Positions 5,686-12,341 of a stretch of DNA of 36,654 nucleotides are shown here, in pieces (position 1 is the first letter of the stretch; each line of letters opens with the position of its first letter). A program made the position numbers and the translations under genes. Source of the stretch: a virus; the IMG/VR virus record IMGVR_UViG_3300037343_000050, positions 1-36,654 of that record; one strand, given 5' to 3'. Under the pieces are notes generated by a model. The model saw nothing but the letters and a program-made list of their open reading frames with translations. It had not been told where the DNA came from and did no database searches.

Positions 5686-6186
5686 CTAATTGACCAGTTC
5701 CAATTTCACGTAACCTTTGTGAAGTTTTTGTTTTGTTTTTTGGTAGGCTTGGCTTGCCTCTTGTTTGTCGTTAAAAAAACCTATGTGTATCTGTTTATTG
5801 TTAAGAACAATACTCGCTCTAAATTTTCTTTTTTGATTTGACCAACTGACACCAAGGTATCCAGTAGAACTGTTTTTTTGTGCTTTTTGTTGGTTTTGTG
5901 TATTGTATTGCGAGCAAACGTCCCGTAAGTTAACAATTCTATTGTCATTGCGTTTGCCGTTTATGTGATCTATTTGATGTTTTGGTTGTTCACCATAAAC
6001 GTATAGCCAAGCAAGCCTATGAGCAGCGTAAAGTTTTTTTTCAATTCCTATTTTTACGTATCCTTTTGGGTCTAATGTTCCTAATATTTTTCCAATAGGA
6101 CACTTTTTTCTTTTGATAATAGATTTAAACAAGCCTGTTTCTAGATCGTAATGCACAACTTCTTTTAAACGTTTTTGCGTAATCAA
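5686..6186 (-). CDS. HNH endonuclease with AP2-like DNA-binding domain
   Basis: A 166-residue protein. The HNH_3 motif is visible: AAHRLAW (H56), then IDHINGKRNDNR (D73, H74, N76, N82) and NLRDV. Residues 109-160 (TGYLGVSWSNQKRKFRA onward) form an AP2-like domain. This is the usual build of free-standing phage homing-type endonucleases. The start is a TTG at 6186 overlapping the previous stop (TTGA), with AAAGGAG 8 bases upstream. The gene is more A+T-rich than its neighbours, suggesting recent insertion into the operon. Confidence 0.85.
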   Translation of the reverse strand: MITQKRLKEVVHYDLETGLFKSIIKRKKCPIGKILGTLDPKGYVKIGIEKKLYAAHRLAWLYVYGEQPKHQIDHINGKRNDNRIVNLRDVCSQYNTQNQQKAQKNSSTGYLGVSWSNQKRKFRASIVLNNKQIHIGFFNDKQEASQAYQKTKQKLHKGYVKLELVN

Positions 6187-6491
6187 AATTCAAACTCCTT
6201 TAAATCATAACGACCATTTGGTTTTCGAAACCAGCCATGTACAAGCACACGCCAGCCAGAGCGCAACATCTCAGGCAATGCCTCGCTGTCCTCAATCTTG
6301 TGTATCCTGGCAGACATATTGGACTTACTCGTTACCTGGATCGCTAAAGTCTCATTGTTGCCAATTGCTAAAATGTCGATACACCCAAAAAGGTCATGCT
6401 TGCGTTTCGTGAAGTAGTTATAAGTTTCAACAGTGGCAACGGTGTAACCCTGTTCTCGCAGCAGATTAGTCGTTCGTAAAGTTAATGTCAT
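6183..6491 (-). CDS. PD-(D/E)xK-like nuclease (VRR-NUC/resolvase-like)
   Basis: A 102-residue protein with TTNLLREQGYTVATVETYN near the start, then HDLFGCIDILAI and TLAIQVTSK. The D…Q-x-T/K arrangement after two β-strands fits small restriction-like-fold nucleases (Holliday resolvase or VRR-NUC type) of phage early regions. The usual E-x-K is QVT-SK here, so catalysis is uncertain. An AAAGGAG box precedes the ATG. Confidence 0.55.
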   Translation of the reverse strand: MTLTLRTTNLLREQGYTVATVETYNYFTKRKHDLFGCIDILAIGNNETLAIQVTSKSNMSARIHKIEDSEALPEMLRSGWRVLVHGWFRKPNGRYDLKEFEF

Positions 6492-6816
6492 GTGTGATTC
6501 TCCTTTGGTTTTTCTCCTTTAATTTGGCTTCAATAGCACAAGCAAGTTCATAACGTGCAAATCGACTCACCGTTGCGTCCACATCTTCATCTGTCAGCCC
6601 AACCCATTCACGCTGCGACTCTACGCACTTCAAACAATACAACGCCCAACCATCTTCGGCTTTGCATCCGCATTCGGCGCAACCTGATTCTTTCGGTTGA
6701 TCTTCCATGTGCCTAATCGCCTCTCTCAGCGCATCCACAGCTTTGACTTCCTGCACATCAGGAACCCACGTATTCTTAAGCGCGGCTATGGCTTGTTGCA
6801 TTGCTTCAATAATCAT
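6466..6816 (-). CDS. Zinc-ribbon phage protein
   Basis: A 116-residue protein from ATG 6816, just before the Arc-like gene's stop. The middle has CAECGCKAEDGWALYCLKC, a four-cysteine zinc ribbon. Flanks are helical and charged; the C-terminus AIEAKLKEKNQRR resembles the mini-gene at 534-602. An in-frame start at 6831 is possible. Function unknown; it could bind DNA or a host protein. Confidence 0.65.
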   Translation of the reverse strand: MIIEAMQQAIAALKNTWVPDVQEVKAVDALREAIRHMEDQPKESGCAECGCKAEDGWALYCLKCVESQREWVGLTDEDVDATVSRFARYELACAIEAKLKEKNQRRITHDINFTND

Positions 6817-7030
6817 CTCTATCTCCCTCAAAAACGCTTTCAGGTAAATCGGTGTTTACCCTTACCGTTGGTCGTACAATTTTTGGTACGGTATTTGGTA
6901 CGCTTTGCAACTGGTTCTGTAGCATAAGTGCGATTTGTCCGGACAGTGACCGGTGCTCAGACACGGCTAAGGCGGAAATCTGTGCTTTCATGTCAGCAGT
7001 CATGCGAATGTTTACAAATACGTCTTTCAT
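6806..7030 (-). CDS. Arc-type ribbon-helix-helix regulator
   Basis: A 74-residue protein. Residues 1-42 (MKDVFVNIRMTADMKAQIS, then LAVSEHRSLSGQIALMLQN) match the Arc/MetJ ribbon-helix-helix fold: a short β-strand that enters the major groove, followed by two helices. The remainder is a polar tail. Arc in P22 represses the divergent ant/mnt promoters. Here the gene is near the start of the early operon, and the inverted repeat at 7465-7497 is a plausible target. Its ATG overlaps the preceding stop. Confidence 0.75.
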   Translation of the reverse strand: MKDVFVNIRMTADMKAQISALAVSEHRSLSGQIALMLQNQLQSVPNTVPKIVRPTVRVNTDLPESVFEGDRDDY

Positions 7031-7182
7031 CTGTTGCCTCCCAAAAACACTTCTTTTACATTGCTTGAGACTGAAATTAGCTTAGGCTGTGAGCCGATAC
7101 GCTTGATAGCCTCCAACATTGCTTTGTCATACCGGTACTCTTTTGCAGATACTAATTTGGGGTCTGGTAGTTTCTTTTTCAT
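7027..7182 (-). CDS. Small basic phage protein
   Basis: A 51-residue protein from ATG 7182, starting MKKKLPDPKLVSAKEYRYDK. An AAGGA box lies upstream within the methyltransferase remnant, whose stop overlaps this ATG. A longer in-frame start would run through the remnant. No family recognised. Confidence 0.55.
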   Translation of the reverse strand: MKKKLPDPKLVSAKEYRYDKAMLEAIKRIGSQPKLISVSSNVKEVFLGGNR

Positions 7183-7268
7183 GTTAATTCCTTTATCCGT
7201 TCCCACCCAAGATCGTGCCAAGCCACTGTAGCGGCTTCTATACCGCTACATACAGAAAGGTATTTCAT
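7179..7268 (-). pseudogene. 29-residue remnant of C5-cytosine methyltransferase N-terminus
   Basis: Reads MKYLSVCSGIEAATVAW, then HDLGWERIKELT and stop. The first 22 residues are the characteristic start of phage/bacterial C5-cytosine DNA methyltransferases, where (S/F)xCSGIEA is the SAM-binding motif I. Everything after motif I (PCQ, ENV, target recognition) is absent. It is fitted by ATGA overlaps to the genes on both sides, so it persists as a translated mini-ORF or coupling leader. A perfect 8-bp hairpin lies inside it. Confidence 0.7.
7227..7250. other. Perfect 8-bp hairpin inside methyltransferase remnant
   Basis: TGTAGCGG at 7227-7234 pairs with CCGCTACA at 7243-7250 around an 8-base loop. 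No T-run follows on the minus strand, so it is not an obvious terminator. It could affect early mRNA translation or processing. Confidence 0.5.
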
Positions 7269-7438
7269 TCTGGTTTTTCAGATACAAACTCAAAAATCTC
7301 GGCATCGTCTGGCTGGAAAGTCTCTAGCACATTCCAGTCGTTTTGTTCTAGTGCCACGTCAAACGCATCTTCCTCGTCTGCGTAAACGTAGGTTTCTACT
7401 CTTTGGGTGCGGGTTGTAATAATCCTGTACATATTCAT
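7265..7438 (-). CDS. First gene of early operon, small acidic protein
   Basis: A 57-residue acidic protein from ATG 7438, supported by AACCAAGGAGATACACC directly upstream. The sequence runs MNMYRIITTRTQRVETYVYA, then DEEDAFDVALEQNDW. The β-α layout suggests a small α/β fold. No family recognised. As the promoter-proximal early gene it may act on the host. Its stop overlaps the methyltransferase remnant. Confidence 0.65.
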   Translation of the reverse strand: MNMYRIITTRTQRVETYVYADEEDAFDVALEQNDWNVLETFQPDDAEIFEFVSEKPE

Positions 7439-7440
7439 GG

Positions 7441-7467
7441 TGTATCTCCTTGGTTGATAACTACATT
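7441..7467 (-). promoter_or_regulatory. Repeated leader/RBS element, operon-proximal copy
   Basis: Copy of the element at 5621-5647, carrying AACCAAGGAGA next to the start codon. It abuts the inverted repeat at 7465-7497. It marks the 5' untranslated leader of the leftward early operon. Confidence 0.5.
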
Positions 7468-7497
7468 CCACCACATATCGCATCATTTGTGTGGAAT
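7465..7497. promoter_or_regulatory. Imperfect inverted repeat, candidate operator
   Basis: ATTCCACCACA at 7465-7475 mirrors TGTGTGGAAT at 7488-7497 with one bulged base and a 12-base centre. It lies in the divergent control region between the leftward leader and a TATA-rich stretch on the minus strand (7498-7510). Position and symmetry fit a repressor site; the Arc-like protein is one candidate binder. Confidence 0.5.
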
Positions 7498-7513
7498 ATA
7501 TATCTATAGGTTT

Positions 7514-7541
7514 TTCACAAGCAATAAATTTTAGCTATAAT
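7514..7541 (+). promoter_or_regulatory. Candidate rightward promoter for replication genes
   Basis: TTCACA (7514-7519), a 16-base spacer and a perfect TATAAT (7536-7541) form a sigma-70-like promoter pointing to the DUF1376 gene. A leader of about 180 bases follows, holding a hairpin and T-run at 7567-7600. A second TATAAT lies at 7606-7611 with a weaker -35. Confidence 0.6.
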
Positions 7542-7566
7542 TGTGTTGGGTTTCTCCACTTTCTGG

Positions 7567-7600
7567 CTTGCAAGTGAATATTCCTTGCGGGTCTTTTTTT
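7567..7600 (+). terminator. Hairpin plus T-run in rightward leader (attenuator-like)
   Basis: CTTGCAAG (7567-7574) can pair with CTTGCGGG (7584-7591), including two G·T pairs, around a 9-base loop, followed by TC and seven Ts. It is a weak intrinsic-terminator shape located between the promoter and the first replication gene, so it could limit early rightward transcription until antitermination. Confidence 0.4.
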
Positions 7601-7727
7601 GTGTGTATAATTAACAATGCAAGGCTAGGTTATGCAGACCGAAAAGATGGTTATCTCCAGCACCATTCTGCCTTTGTCAACTTAAAAGCTGGATTTGCGT
7701 GTAAGACTAAACACGCTGGAGAGCAAA

Positions 7728-8465
7728 ATGTACTATTACCGTTTTCACATTGGCGACTACAAACGGTCTACCGACCATTTGACAAATGGCGAAGACATTG
7801 CATATCGACGGTTGCTTGATATGTATTACGAAACCGAATCCGTTATCCCGCTAGAAACCAAGCAGGTTGCTAGACGGTTGCGGCTTGATCTTAACGACCT
7901 GCAAATTGTTTTAGATGAGTTTTTTGAGAAAACCGAGCAAGGCTATTTGCACCATTACTGTGAATCTCAAATTCAAGAATACCAAAAAGGTGCAAGTGTT
8001 CGCAGAGTTAACGGTCAAAAAGGCGGTCGTAGAAAGAAAGATAGCCTAGAACAAACCAAGCAGGAACCTGTCAATAACCTAGCAGGTTCCGAGCAGGGTA
8101 GCTTAACCAATAACCATAAACCAATAACCAATAACCATATAAAAGATATGGCCCCGCCTGAAGGCGTGCTTGAATCTGTCTGGGAAGATTTCGTTAATCA
8201 ACGCAAAGCAAAAAAAGCATCAATCACACCAACTGCAATAAAAGGAATAGAACGTGAAGCGCGAAAAGCGGGGATAAGCCTAAATGACGCGCTGCAAGAG
8301 ATATGCTCACGTGGTTGGGCTGGGTTTAAAGCTGACTGGATGACTGATAAAACAAAAACATCATGGGCTGACAAACAAAGAGAATGGGTAGCCGAAGCAA
8401 CCGGAAAGGCATACGAGCCAGACGTTTTTGATATTGCAATAGCACAGACAAGGGGAATCAAATGA
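7728..8465 (+). CDS. DUF1376 replication initiation protein (lambda O-like)
   Basis: A 245-residue protein from ATG 7728, with GGAG 6 bases upstream. Residues 1-85 (YYYRFHIGDYKRSTDHL, then EDIAYRRLLDMYYETE) are a typical DUF1376 domain, found in phage proteins at the position of lambda O. A polar Asn/Gln-rich linker (about residues 112-140) separates it from a helical C-terminal domain. The DNA of the linker carries iteron-like repeats, as in lambda oriO. The stop overlaps the P-like gene (ATGA). Confidence 0.8.
   Translation: MYYYRFHIGDYKRSTDHLTNGEDIAYRRLLDMYYETESVIPLETKQVARRLRLDLNDLQIVLDEFFEKTEQGYLHHYCESQIQEYQKGASVRRVNGQKGGRRKKDSLEQTKQEPVNNLAGSEQGSLTNNHKPITNNHIKDMAPPEGVLESVWEDFVNQRKAKKASITPTAIKGIEREARKAGISLNDALQEICSRGWAGFKADWMTDKTKTSWADKQREWVAEATGKAYEPDVFDIAIAQTRGIK
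8061..8139. other. Candidate replication origin (iterons inside O-like gene)
   Basis: Four AATAACC repeats occur at 8073, 8109, 8123 and 8130, three of them within AACCAATAACCA units (8105-8118, 8119-8130, 8126-8139). An 8-bp inverted repeat, GGAACCTG (8063-8070) with CAGGTTCC (8083-8090), lies just upstream. The location in the linker of the initiator gene matches the lambdoid origin design. Confidence 0.55.
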
Positions 8466-8920
8466 GCTTACCTGTAAACGCAGTAGAAAGATTGTTTCAA
8501 AGATTAACCGCTACCTACGGGGCTGAATTTGTAAACAAATGGGATAAGGTCTCCTTGGTAGACCTCAAGACAGCATGGGCGCACGAACTTGCAGCCTACA
8601 CAACAAACCTAAACGCTCTCGGATGGGCACTGGAAAACCTGCCGGTTAAGGTGCCAAACCTAATTGAGTTTAAACACTTGTGCAAACAAGCCCCTAGACC
8701 TGAATCGATGGCGTTAAGCGAACCAAAAGCTGCTGCTGACGTGGTAGACAGGGAATTAGCTAAGATCGCAGCAGAGGCGTTTAAATCGCCTGTCGATGAC
8801 AGAGGCAACGTTGACCACAAAAGATGGGCTAAGAGGCTAAAGGAGCGTGACAAAGCAGGTGAGAAAATAACGATGATACAAAGGCGGTTTTACCAGGTCG
8901 CTTTAGATGAACTTCGCTAA
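8462..8920 (+). CDS. Putative helicase loader (lambda P-like)
   Basis: A 152-residue protein. The N-terminal half (VERLFQRLTATYGAEFVNKW, then VDLKTAWAHELAAY and LGWALENLPVKVPNLIEFKH) resembles lambda P-type replication proteins, which load host DnaB onto the origin. The C-terminal half is basic and helical. The position right after the O-like initiator with a 4-base overlap supports this. No phage helicase or polymerase is present, so recruitment of the host replisome is expected. Confidence 0.6.
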   Translation: MSLPVNAVERLFQRLTATYGAEFVNKWDKVSLVDLKTAWAHELAAYTTNLNALGWALENLPVKVPNLIEFKHLCKQAPRPESMALSEPKAAADVVDRELAKIAAEAFKSPVDDRGNVDHKRWAKRLKERDKAGEKITMIQRRFYQVALDELR

Positions 8921-8949
8921 TTGCATATCTTTGAAAAACTTGATACTAT
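8921..8949 (+). promoter_or_regulatory. Candidate late promoter (pR'-like, extended -10)
   Basis: TTGCAT (8921-8926), a 17-base spacer and TACTAT (8944-8949), preceded by TGA so that TGn extends the -10. It starts right after the stop of the P-like gene. An intrinsic terminator lies about 40-65 bases past the predicted start site, the arrangement used by Q-dependent late promoters. Confidence 0.65.
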
Positions 8950-8996
8950 TTCCACGGGGCAGTGTTTCTGCTCTCTCCTTGGTTTAGAAGACCTTT

Positions 8997-9020
8997 ACCC
9001 GCTACGTGCGGGTTTTTTTT
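8997..9020 (+). terminator. Intrinsic terminator before late operon (tR'-like)
   Basis: ACCCGC (8997-9002) pairs with GCGGGT (9008-9013) around a 5-base loop; the T-run covers 9013-9020. It is a compact, canonical Rho-independent terminator. Without antitermination the late promoter would yield only a short RNA of roughly 65 nucleotides. Confidence 0.85.
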
Positions 9021-9033
9021 AAGGAATGCTGAA

Positions 9034-9165
9034 ATGATGGGATCAGGCAAGAAAGGCACAGACAACGCAAAGCGCGTTATGAATCGTATGAAAGAAGCGG
9101 CGAAGGGCAAGAAGTCCGAGGCTGCATACGGCAAGATGAAGAAAGAAAAAAAGAGCTACAAGTGA
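9034..9165 (+). CDS. Lysine-rich small phage protein
   Basis: A 43-residue, strongly basic protein (MMGSGKKGTDNAKRVMNRMK, then Lys-rich to the end) with AAGGA 8 bases before ATG 9034. It is the first gene past the late terminator. Likely nucleic-acid-binding by charge; function unknown. Its TGA overlaps the GTG of the next gene. Confidence 0.6.
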   Translation: MMGSGKKGTDNAKRVMNRMKEAAKGKKSEAAYGKMKKEKKSYK

Positions 9166-9305
9166 AAGGTCTGTATGCCAATATCAATGCCAAACGCAAG
9201 CGCATAGAGGACGGTAGCAAAGAGCGTATGCGGAAGGTAGGGTCTAAAGGTTCGCCTAGTGCTAAAGAGTTTAAGGAAGCCGCCAAAACGGCTAAGAAAA
9301 AGTAA
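9162..9305 (+). CDS. Second lysine-rich small phage protein
   Basis: A 47-residue basic protein starting from GTG 9162 (GTGA overlap): MKGLYANINAKRKRIEDGSK, then KVGSKGSPSAKEFKEAAK. I recognise this as a short family recurring in environmental phages, usually before terminase genes; its role is unknown. The C-terminus is a Lys/Ala helix resembling histone-like tails. Confidence 0.7.
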   Translation: MKGLYANINAKRKRIEDGSKERMRKVGSKGSPSAKEFKEAAKTAKKK

Positions 9306-9345
9306 GTATTAACCCTAACTACCGATGACCCATTAGGAGTCGGAA

Positions 9346-10587
9346 ATGAAGCAAGAGATAGTACATAAGCCCATTGCGGACTTAATCCCTTATGCAAACA
9401 ATGCCAGGACACACTCTGACGAACAAATAGCGCAGATAGCAGCCAGCATCAAAGAGTTTGGGTTTACTAACCCAGTACTATTAGACGGTACAAACGGCAT
9501 CATTGCAGGGCATGGCAGATTGATGGCAGCACGCAAGCTAAGTCTTGACACAGTGCCTTGCATACAGCTATCACACCTAAGCGACAAACAAAGAAAAGCC
9601 TATATCCTTGCGGACAACCGTTTGGCTATGAATAGTGGCTGGGATACACAATTGTTAACGCTAGAGCTAAAATCACTAGATGACGAAGGCTTTGACTTAG
9701 AGATGCTGGGTTTTGATGCTAAAGAACTAAGCGATTTGCTACAGCCTGAACAAGTAGAAGGATTGACTGACGAAGATGCCGTACCAGAGCTACCAGAAAC
9801 CCCTGTAACGGTTGAAGGCGACATTTGGCTAATGGGCAAGCACCGGCTTTTGTGCGGGGACAGCACCAGCATGGACGACTTGGCCAAGCTCTGCGATGAC
9901 CAAGCTGTGGACATGTGGCTGACCGACCCGCCCTACAACGTAGCGGTGCAGGGAGGAAATCATGGAGACCCGAATCGGACTAATGGCCTAAAGATTCAAA
10001 ACGACAGCATGGCCGACGATGAGTTCCGACAATTCTTGCGCGATGCTTACACGGCAGCCAATTCGGTCATGAAACCTGGAGCGGTTTTTTACATTTGGCA
10101 CGCCGACCTCGAGGGCTACAATTTCCGGGGCGCCGCTCAAGACGCCGGCTGGAAGGTTCGCCAGTGCTTGATCTGGAAAAAATCCAGCTTGGTGATGGGC
10201 CCGCAGGACTACCACTGGAAGCACGAGCCTTGCTTGTACGGATGGAAAGAGGGCGCTGGCCACCTTTGGGCTACCGACCGAAAACAAACAACCATCCTTG
10301 AGTTTGACAGGCCCACGCGCAATGGCGAGCACCCAACCATGAAGCCAGTGGCGTTGTTTGAGTACCAGATGCTAAACAACACCAAGGGCGGCGACATTGT
10401 GCTTGACAGCTTTGGTGGAAGCGGAACAACCTTAATTGCTGCTGAAAAGAATGGACGCCACTCCCGTCTAATGGAACTTGACCCAAAATACTGCGACGTC
10501 ATTGTCAAACGCTGGCAAGAGTTCACGGGCAAAGAGGCTACACTAGAAACAAATGGCAAAACATTTGCGGAGGTGTCAAATGGCTAA
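9346..10587 (+). CDS. ParB-domain DNA methyltransferase (N4/N6 type)
   Basis: A 413-residue protein. Residues 1-100 are a ParB/Srx-like domain (PIADLIPYANNARTH, then GIIAGHGRLMAARKL). Residues about 160-400 form an amino-methyltransferase with DPPY at 194-197 (catalytic, motif IV) before FGGSGTT at 356-362 (SAM binding, motif I), the β-class order. It methylates adenine or N4-cytosine in phage DNA, probably against host restriction. From about 9826 the codon third positions become markedly G/C-rich, unlike the ParB part, suggesting domain replacement by recombination. Confidence 0.9.
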   Translation: MKQEIVHKPIADLIPYANNARTHSDEQIAQIAASIKEFGFTNPVLLDGTNGIIAGHGRLMAARKLSLDTVPCIQLSHLSDKQRKAYILADNRLAMNSGWDTQLLTLELKSLDDEGFDLEMLGFDAKELSDLLQPEQVEGLTDEDAVPELPETPVTVEGDIWLMGKHRLLCGDSTSMDDLAKLCDDQAVDMWLTDPPYNVAVQGGNHGDPNRTNGLKIQNDSMADDEFRQFLRDAYTAANSVMKPGAVFYIWHADLEGYNFRGAAQDAGWKVRQCLIWKKSSLVMGPQDYHWKHEPCLYGWKEGAGHLWATDRKQTTILEFDRPTRNGEHPTMKPVALFEYQMLNNTKGGDIVLDSFGGSGTTLIAAEKNGRHSRLMELDPKYCDVIVKRWQEFTGKEATLETNGKTFAEVSNG

Positions 10588-10948
10588 GAACGGCAGACAA
10601 GGTGAAGGGGGCGGTAAGCCATTAATAGTGTTTGATGAAAAGCAAACCAACCAAGTTGAGTCACTCGCTGCTGTGTTATCAAAAACACAAATGGCTGATT
10701 ATTTTGGCATAAGCCTTACAACTCTTATAGAAATTGAAAAGAGGCAACCTGAAGTATCTGAAGCCTATAAAAGGGGTAAATCAAAAGCTATTGGAAATGT
10801 AGCTAAAAACCTTATTGCACAGGCGCAAGCAGGTAATGTATCAGCAGCCATCTTTTATCTTAAAACCCAAGCGGGGTGGAAGGAAACGCAGGTCAACGAA
10901 ATTACAGGTGCGGACGGGCAGCCGATATTAGTAAAGTGGGGCGGATGA
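10580..10948 (+). CDS. Terminase small subunit
   Basis: A 122-residue protein from ATG 10580 (GGAGG upstream), overlapping the methyltransferase end by 8 bases. The central helix-turn-helix (SKTQMADYFGISLTTLIEI) and the later helices (NLIAQAQAGNVSAAIFYLKT, then WKETQ) are typical of small terminases that bind the packaging start site. It precedes the large subunit with an ATGA overlap. Confidence 0.85.
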   Translation: MAKNGRQGEGGGKPLIVFDEKQTNQVESLAAVLSKTQMADYFGISLTTLIEIEKRQPEVSEAYKRGKSKAIGNVAKNLIAQAQAGNVSAAIFYLKTQAGWKETQVNEITGADGQPILVKWGG

Positions 10949-12201
10949 AGGAAATACTCATTCCGTACTCACCCAGAGAACATCAGCTATCTATTCACAA
11001 AGCGGCAGAGAAGAACCGTTTTGTGGTTGTAGCTGCTCATCGTCGTTTCGGGAAAACAGTTGCGGCGATAAACGAGGCGGTCAGGTCAGCAATAGAATGC
11101 CAGCTAGATAGACCAAGGATAGGTTATATAGCACCTACGTATAGCCAAGCCAAGAGGGTGGCGTGGGATTACCTGACCCACTACACACGCCCACTTGGGG
11201 CCACGGCTAATATTGCCGAGCTGCGGGTAGACTTCTGGGATCGCAGGATTCAGCTATACGGGTCAGACAACCCAGACTCGCTACGGGGCCAGTACTTTGA
11301 TTTGGTAATACTAGATGAGATTGCCGACCAGAACCCTCGTATTTGGACTGAAATTATCCGTCCTGCACTGGCAGACAGAAAAGGCAAAGCTATATTCATC
11401 GGGACACCGAAGGGGCAGAACCATTTTAAGGAACTGCGAGACAGGGCCGAGGTAGAGCCAGACTGGGCATTATTAGAGTTTAAGGCTAGTAAAACAGGCA
11501 TATTAGATGTAGAGGAACTATCTGCTGCAAAACGAGAGATGGGGGATGACAAGTACGCTCAAGAGTTTGAGTGTAGTTTTCATGCTGCTATTGAGGGTTC
11601 ATACTACGGCAAGATATTGAACGAGCTAGAGACGGAACACAGGTTCGCAGAGATTAAGCGCGACGATTTGTGCAAGACATACGTGAGTTGGGACTTAGGT
11701 ATGGGTGACTCAACTGCCATCTGGGTAGCGCAGACTGTAGGTAAGGAAATTCGCTTACTTGATTACATAGAGAACCACGGGGTAGGGCTAGACTGGTACG
11801 TTCGGGAACTAAGAGAGCGCGACTGGTTTAAGGCTCAACATTTACTACCGCACGACGTGCAGGTTCGGGAGCTAGGCACTGGTAGAAGCAGGCTAGAGGT
11901 ATTGCAAGAGGCAGGGCTAGACTGTACTGTAGTTCCACGGCTAGGCATAGACGATGGCATACAAGCTGTACGTAGGATGTTGCCAGACTGTTGGTTTAAT
12001 GTCCCACAGGTAAAACAGGGGCTAGAGTGCCTGAGAAACTACCGCAGGGAGTATGATGAGAAACGTAATGTTTTTTTTGATAAACCATTACACGACTGGG
12101 CAAGCCACGGTAGTGACTCGTTTCGTTATCTAGCAACTGGCATGAACGACACATCTAGCTGGTCTAAGCCGCTGAACGTTAACTTGGGGTGGGTAGTGTA
12201 A
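10945..12201 (+). CDS. Terminase large subunit (packaging ATPase-nuclease)
   Basis: A 418-residue protein from ATG 10945. The Walker A variant is HRRFGKT (32-38), Walker B is FDLVILDE (118-125), and IFIGTPKG marks the coupling motif. The RNase H-like nuclease domain starts at YVSWDLGMGDSTAIW with an acidic metal ligand; further acidic residues follow around DDGIQAVRRM and HDWASHGSDSFRYL. It drives DNA into the procapsid and cuts the concatemer. The sequence resembles the terminases of podoviruses with P22-like portals. Confidence 0.95.
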   Translation: MKEILIPYSPREHQLSIHKAAEKNRFVVVAAHRRFGKTVAAINEAVRSAIECQLDRPRIGYIAPTYSQAKRVAWDYLTHYTRPLGATANIAELRVDFWDRRIQLYGSDNPDSLRGQYFDLVILDEIADQNPRIWTEIIRPALADRKGKAIFIGTPKGQNHFKELRDRAEVEPDWALLEFKASKTGILDVEELSAAKREMGDDKYAQEFECSFHAAIEGSYYGKILNELETEHRFAEIKRDDLCKTYVSWDLGMGDSTAIWVAQTVGKEIRLLDYIENHGVGLDWYVRELRERDWFKAQHLLPHDVQVRELGTGRSRLEVLQEAGLDCTVVPRLGIDDGIQAVRRMLPDCWFNVPQVKQGLECLRNYRREYDEKRNVFFDKPLHDWASHGSDSFRYLATGMNDTSSWSKPLNVNLGWVV

Positions 12202-12341
12202 TGTGGGTAAAAACCAGAGGCGACCAGCCTACCAAAGAAGATTACGAGGCACTGGTACGCAGGGTTGAGGTGCTAGAGAAGAAGCTAGCAGAACAACCGA
12301 AGCGTGGCAGACCTACCAAAGAGGAAAATAAGCATGGATGA
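12201..12341 (+). CDS. 46-residue coiled-coil mini-protein with AT-hook-like motif
   Basis: ATG 12201 shares its A with the terL stop. It reads MWVKTRGDQPTKEDYEALVR, then a heptad-like VEVLEKKLAEQ and PKRGRPTKEE, where RGRP resembles an AT-hook. Its stop overlaps the portal start (ATGGATGA). Tight packing on both sides supports expression. Function unknown. Confidence 0.6.
   Translation: MWVKTRGDQPTKEDYEALVRRVEVLEKKLAEQPKRGRPTKEENKHG

Noticed and set aside
7541-7819. 92-codon plus-strand frame in the control region
   Set aside because: Starts inside the candidate promoter, has no ribosome site and overlaps the well-supported DUF1376 gene in another frame.
8105-8139. Short direct repeats as a possible CRISPR array
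   Set aside because: Units are 12-14 bases, overlap each other and lack spacers; they fit iterons better.
9600-9914. Ser-rich minus-strand frame under the methyltransferase
   Set aside because: Antisense to a confidently identified gene and compositionally biased.
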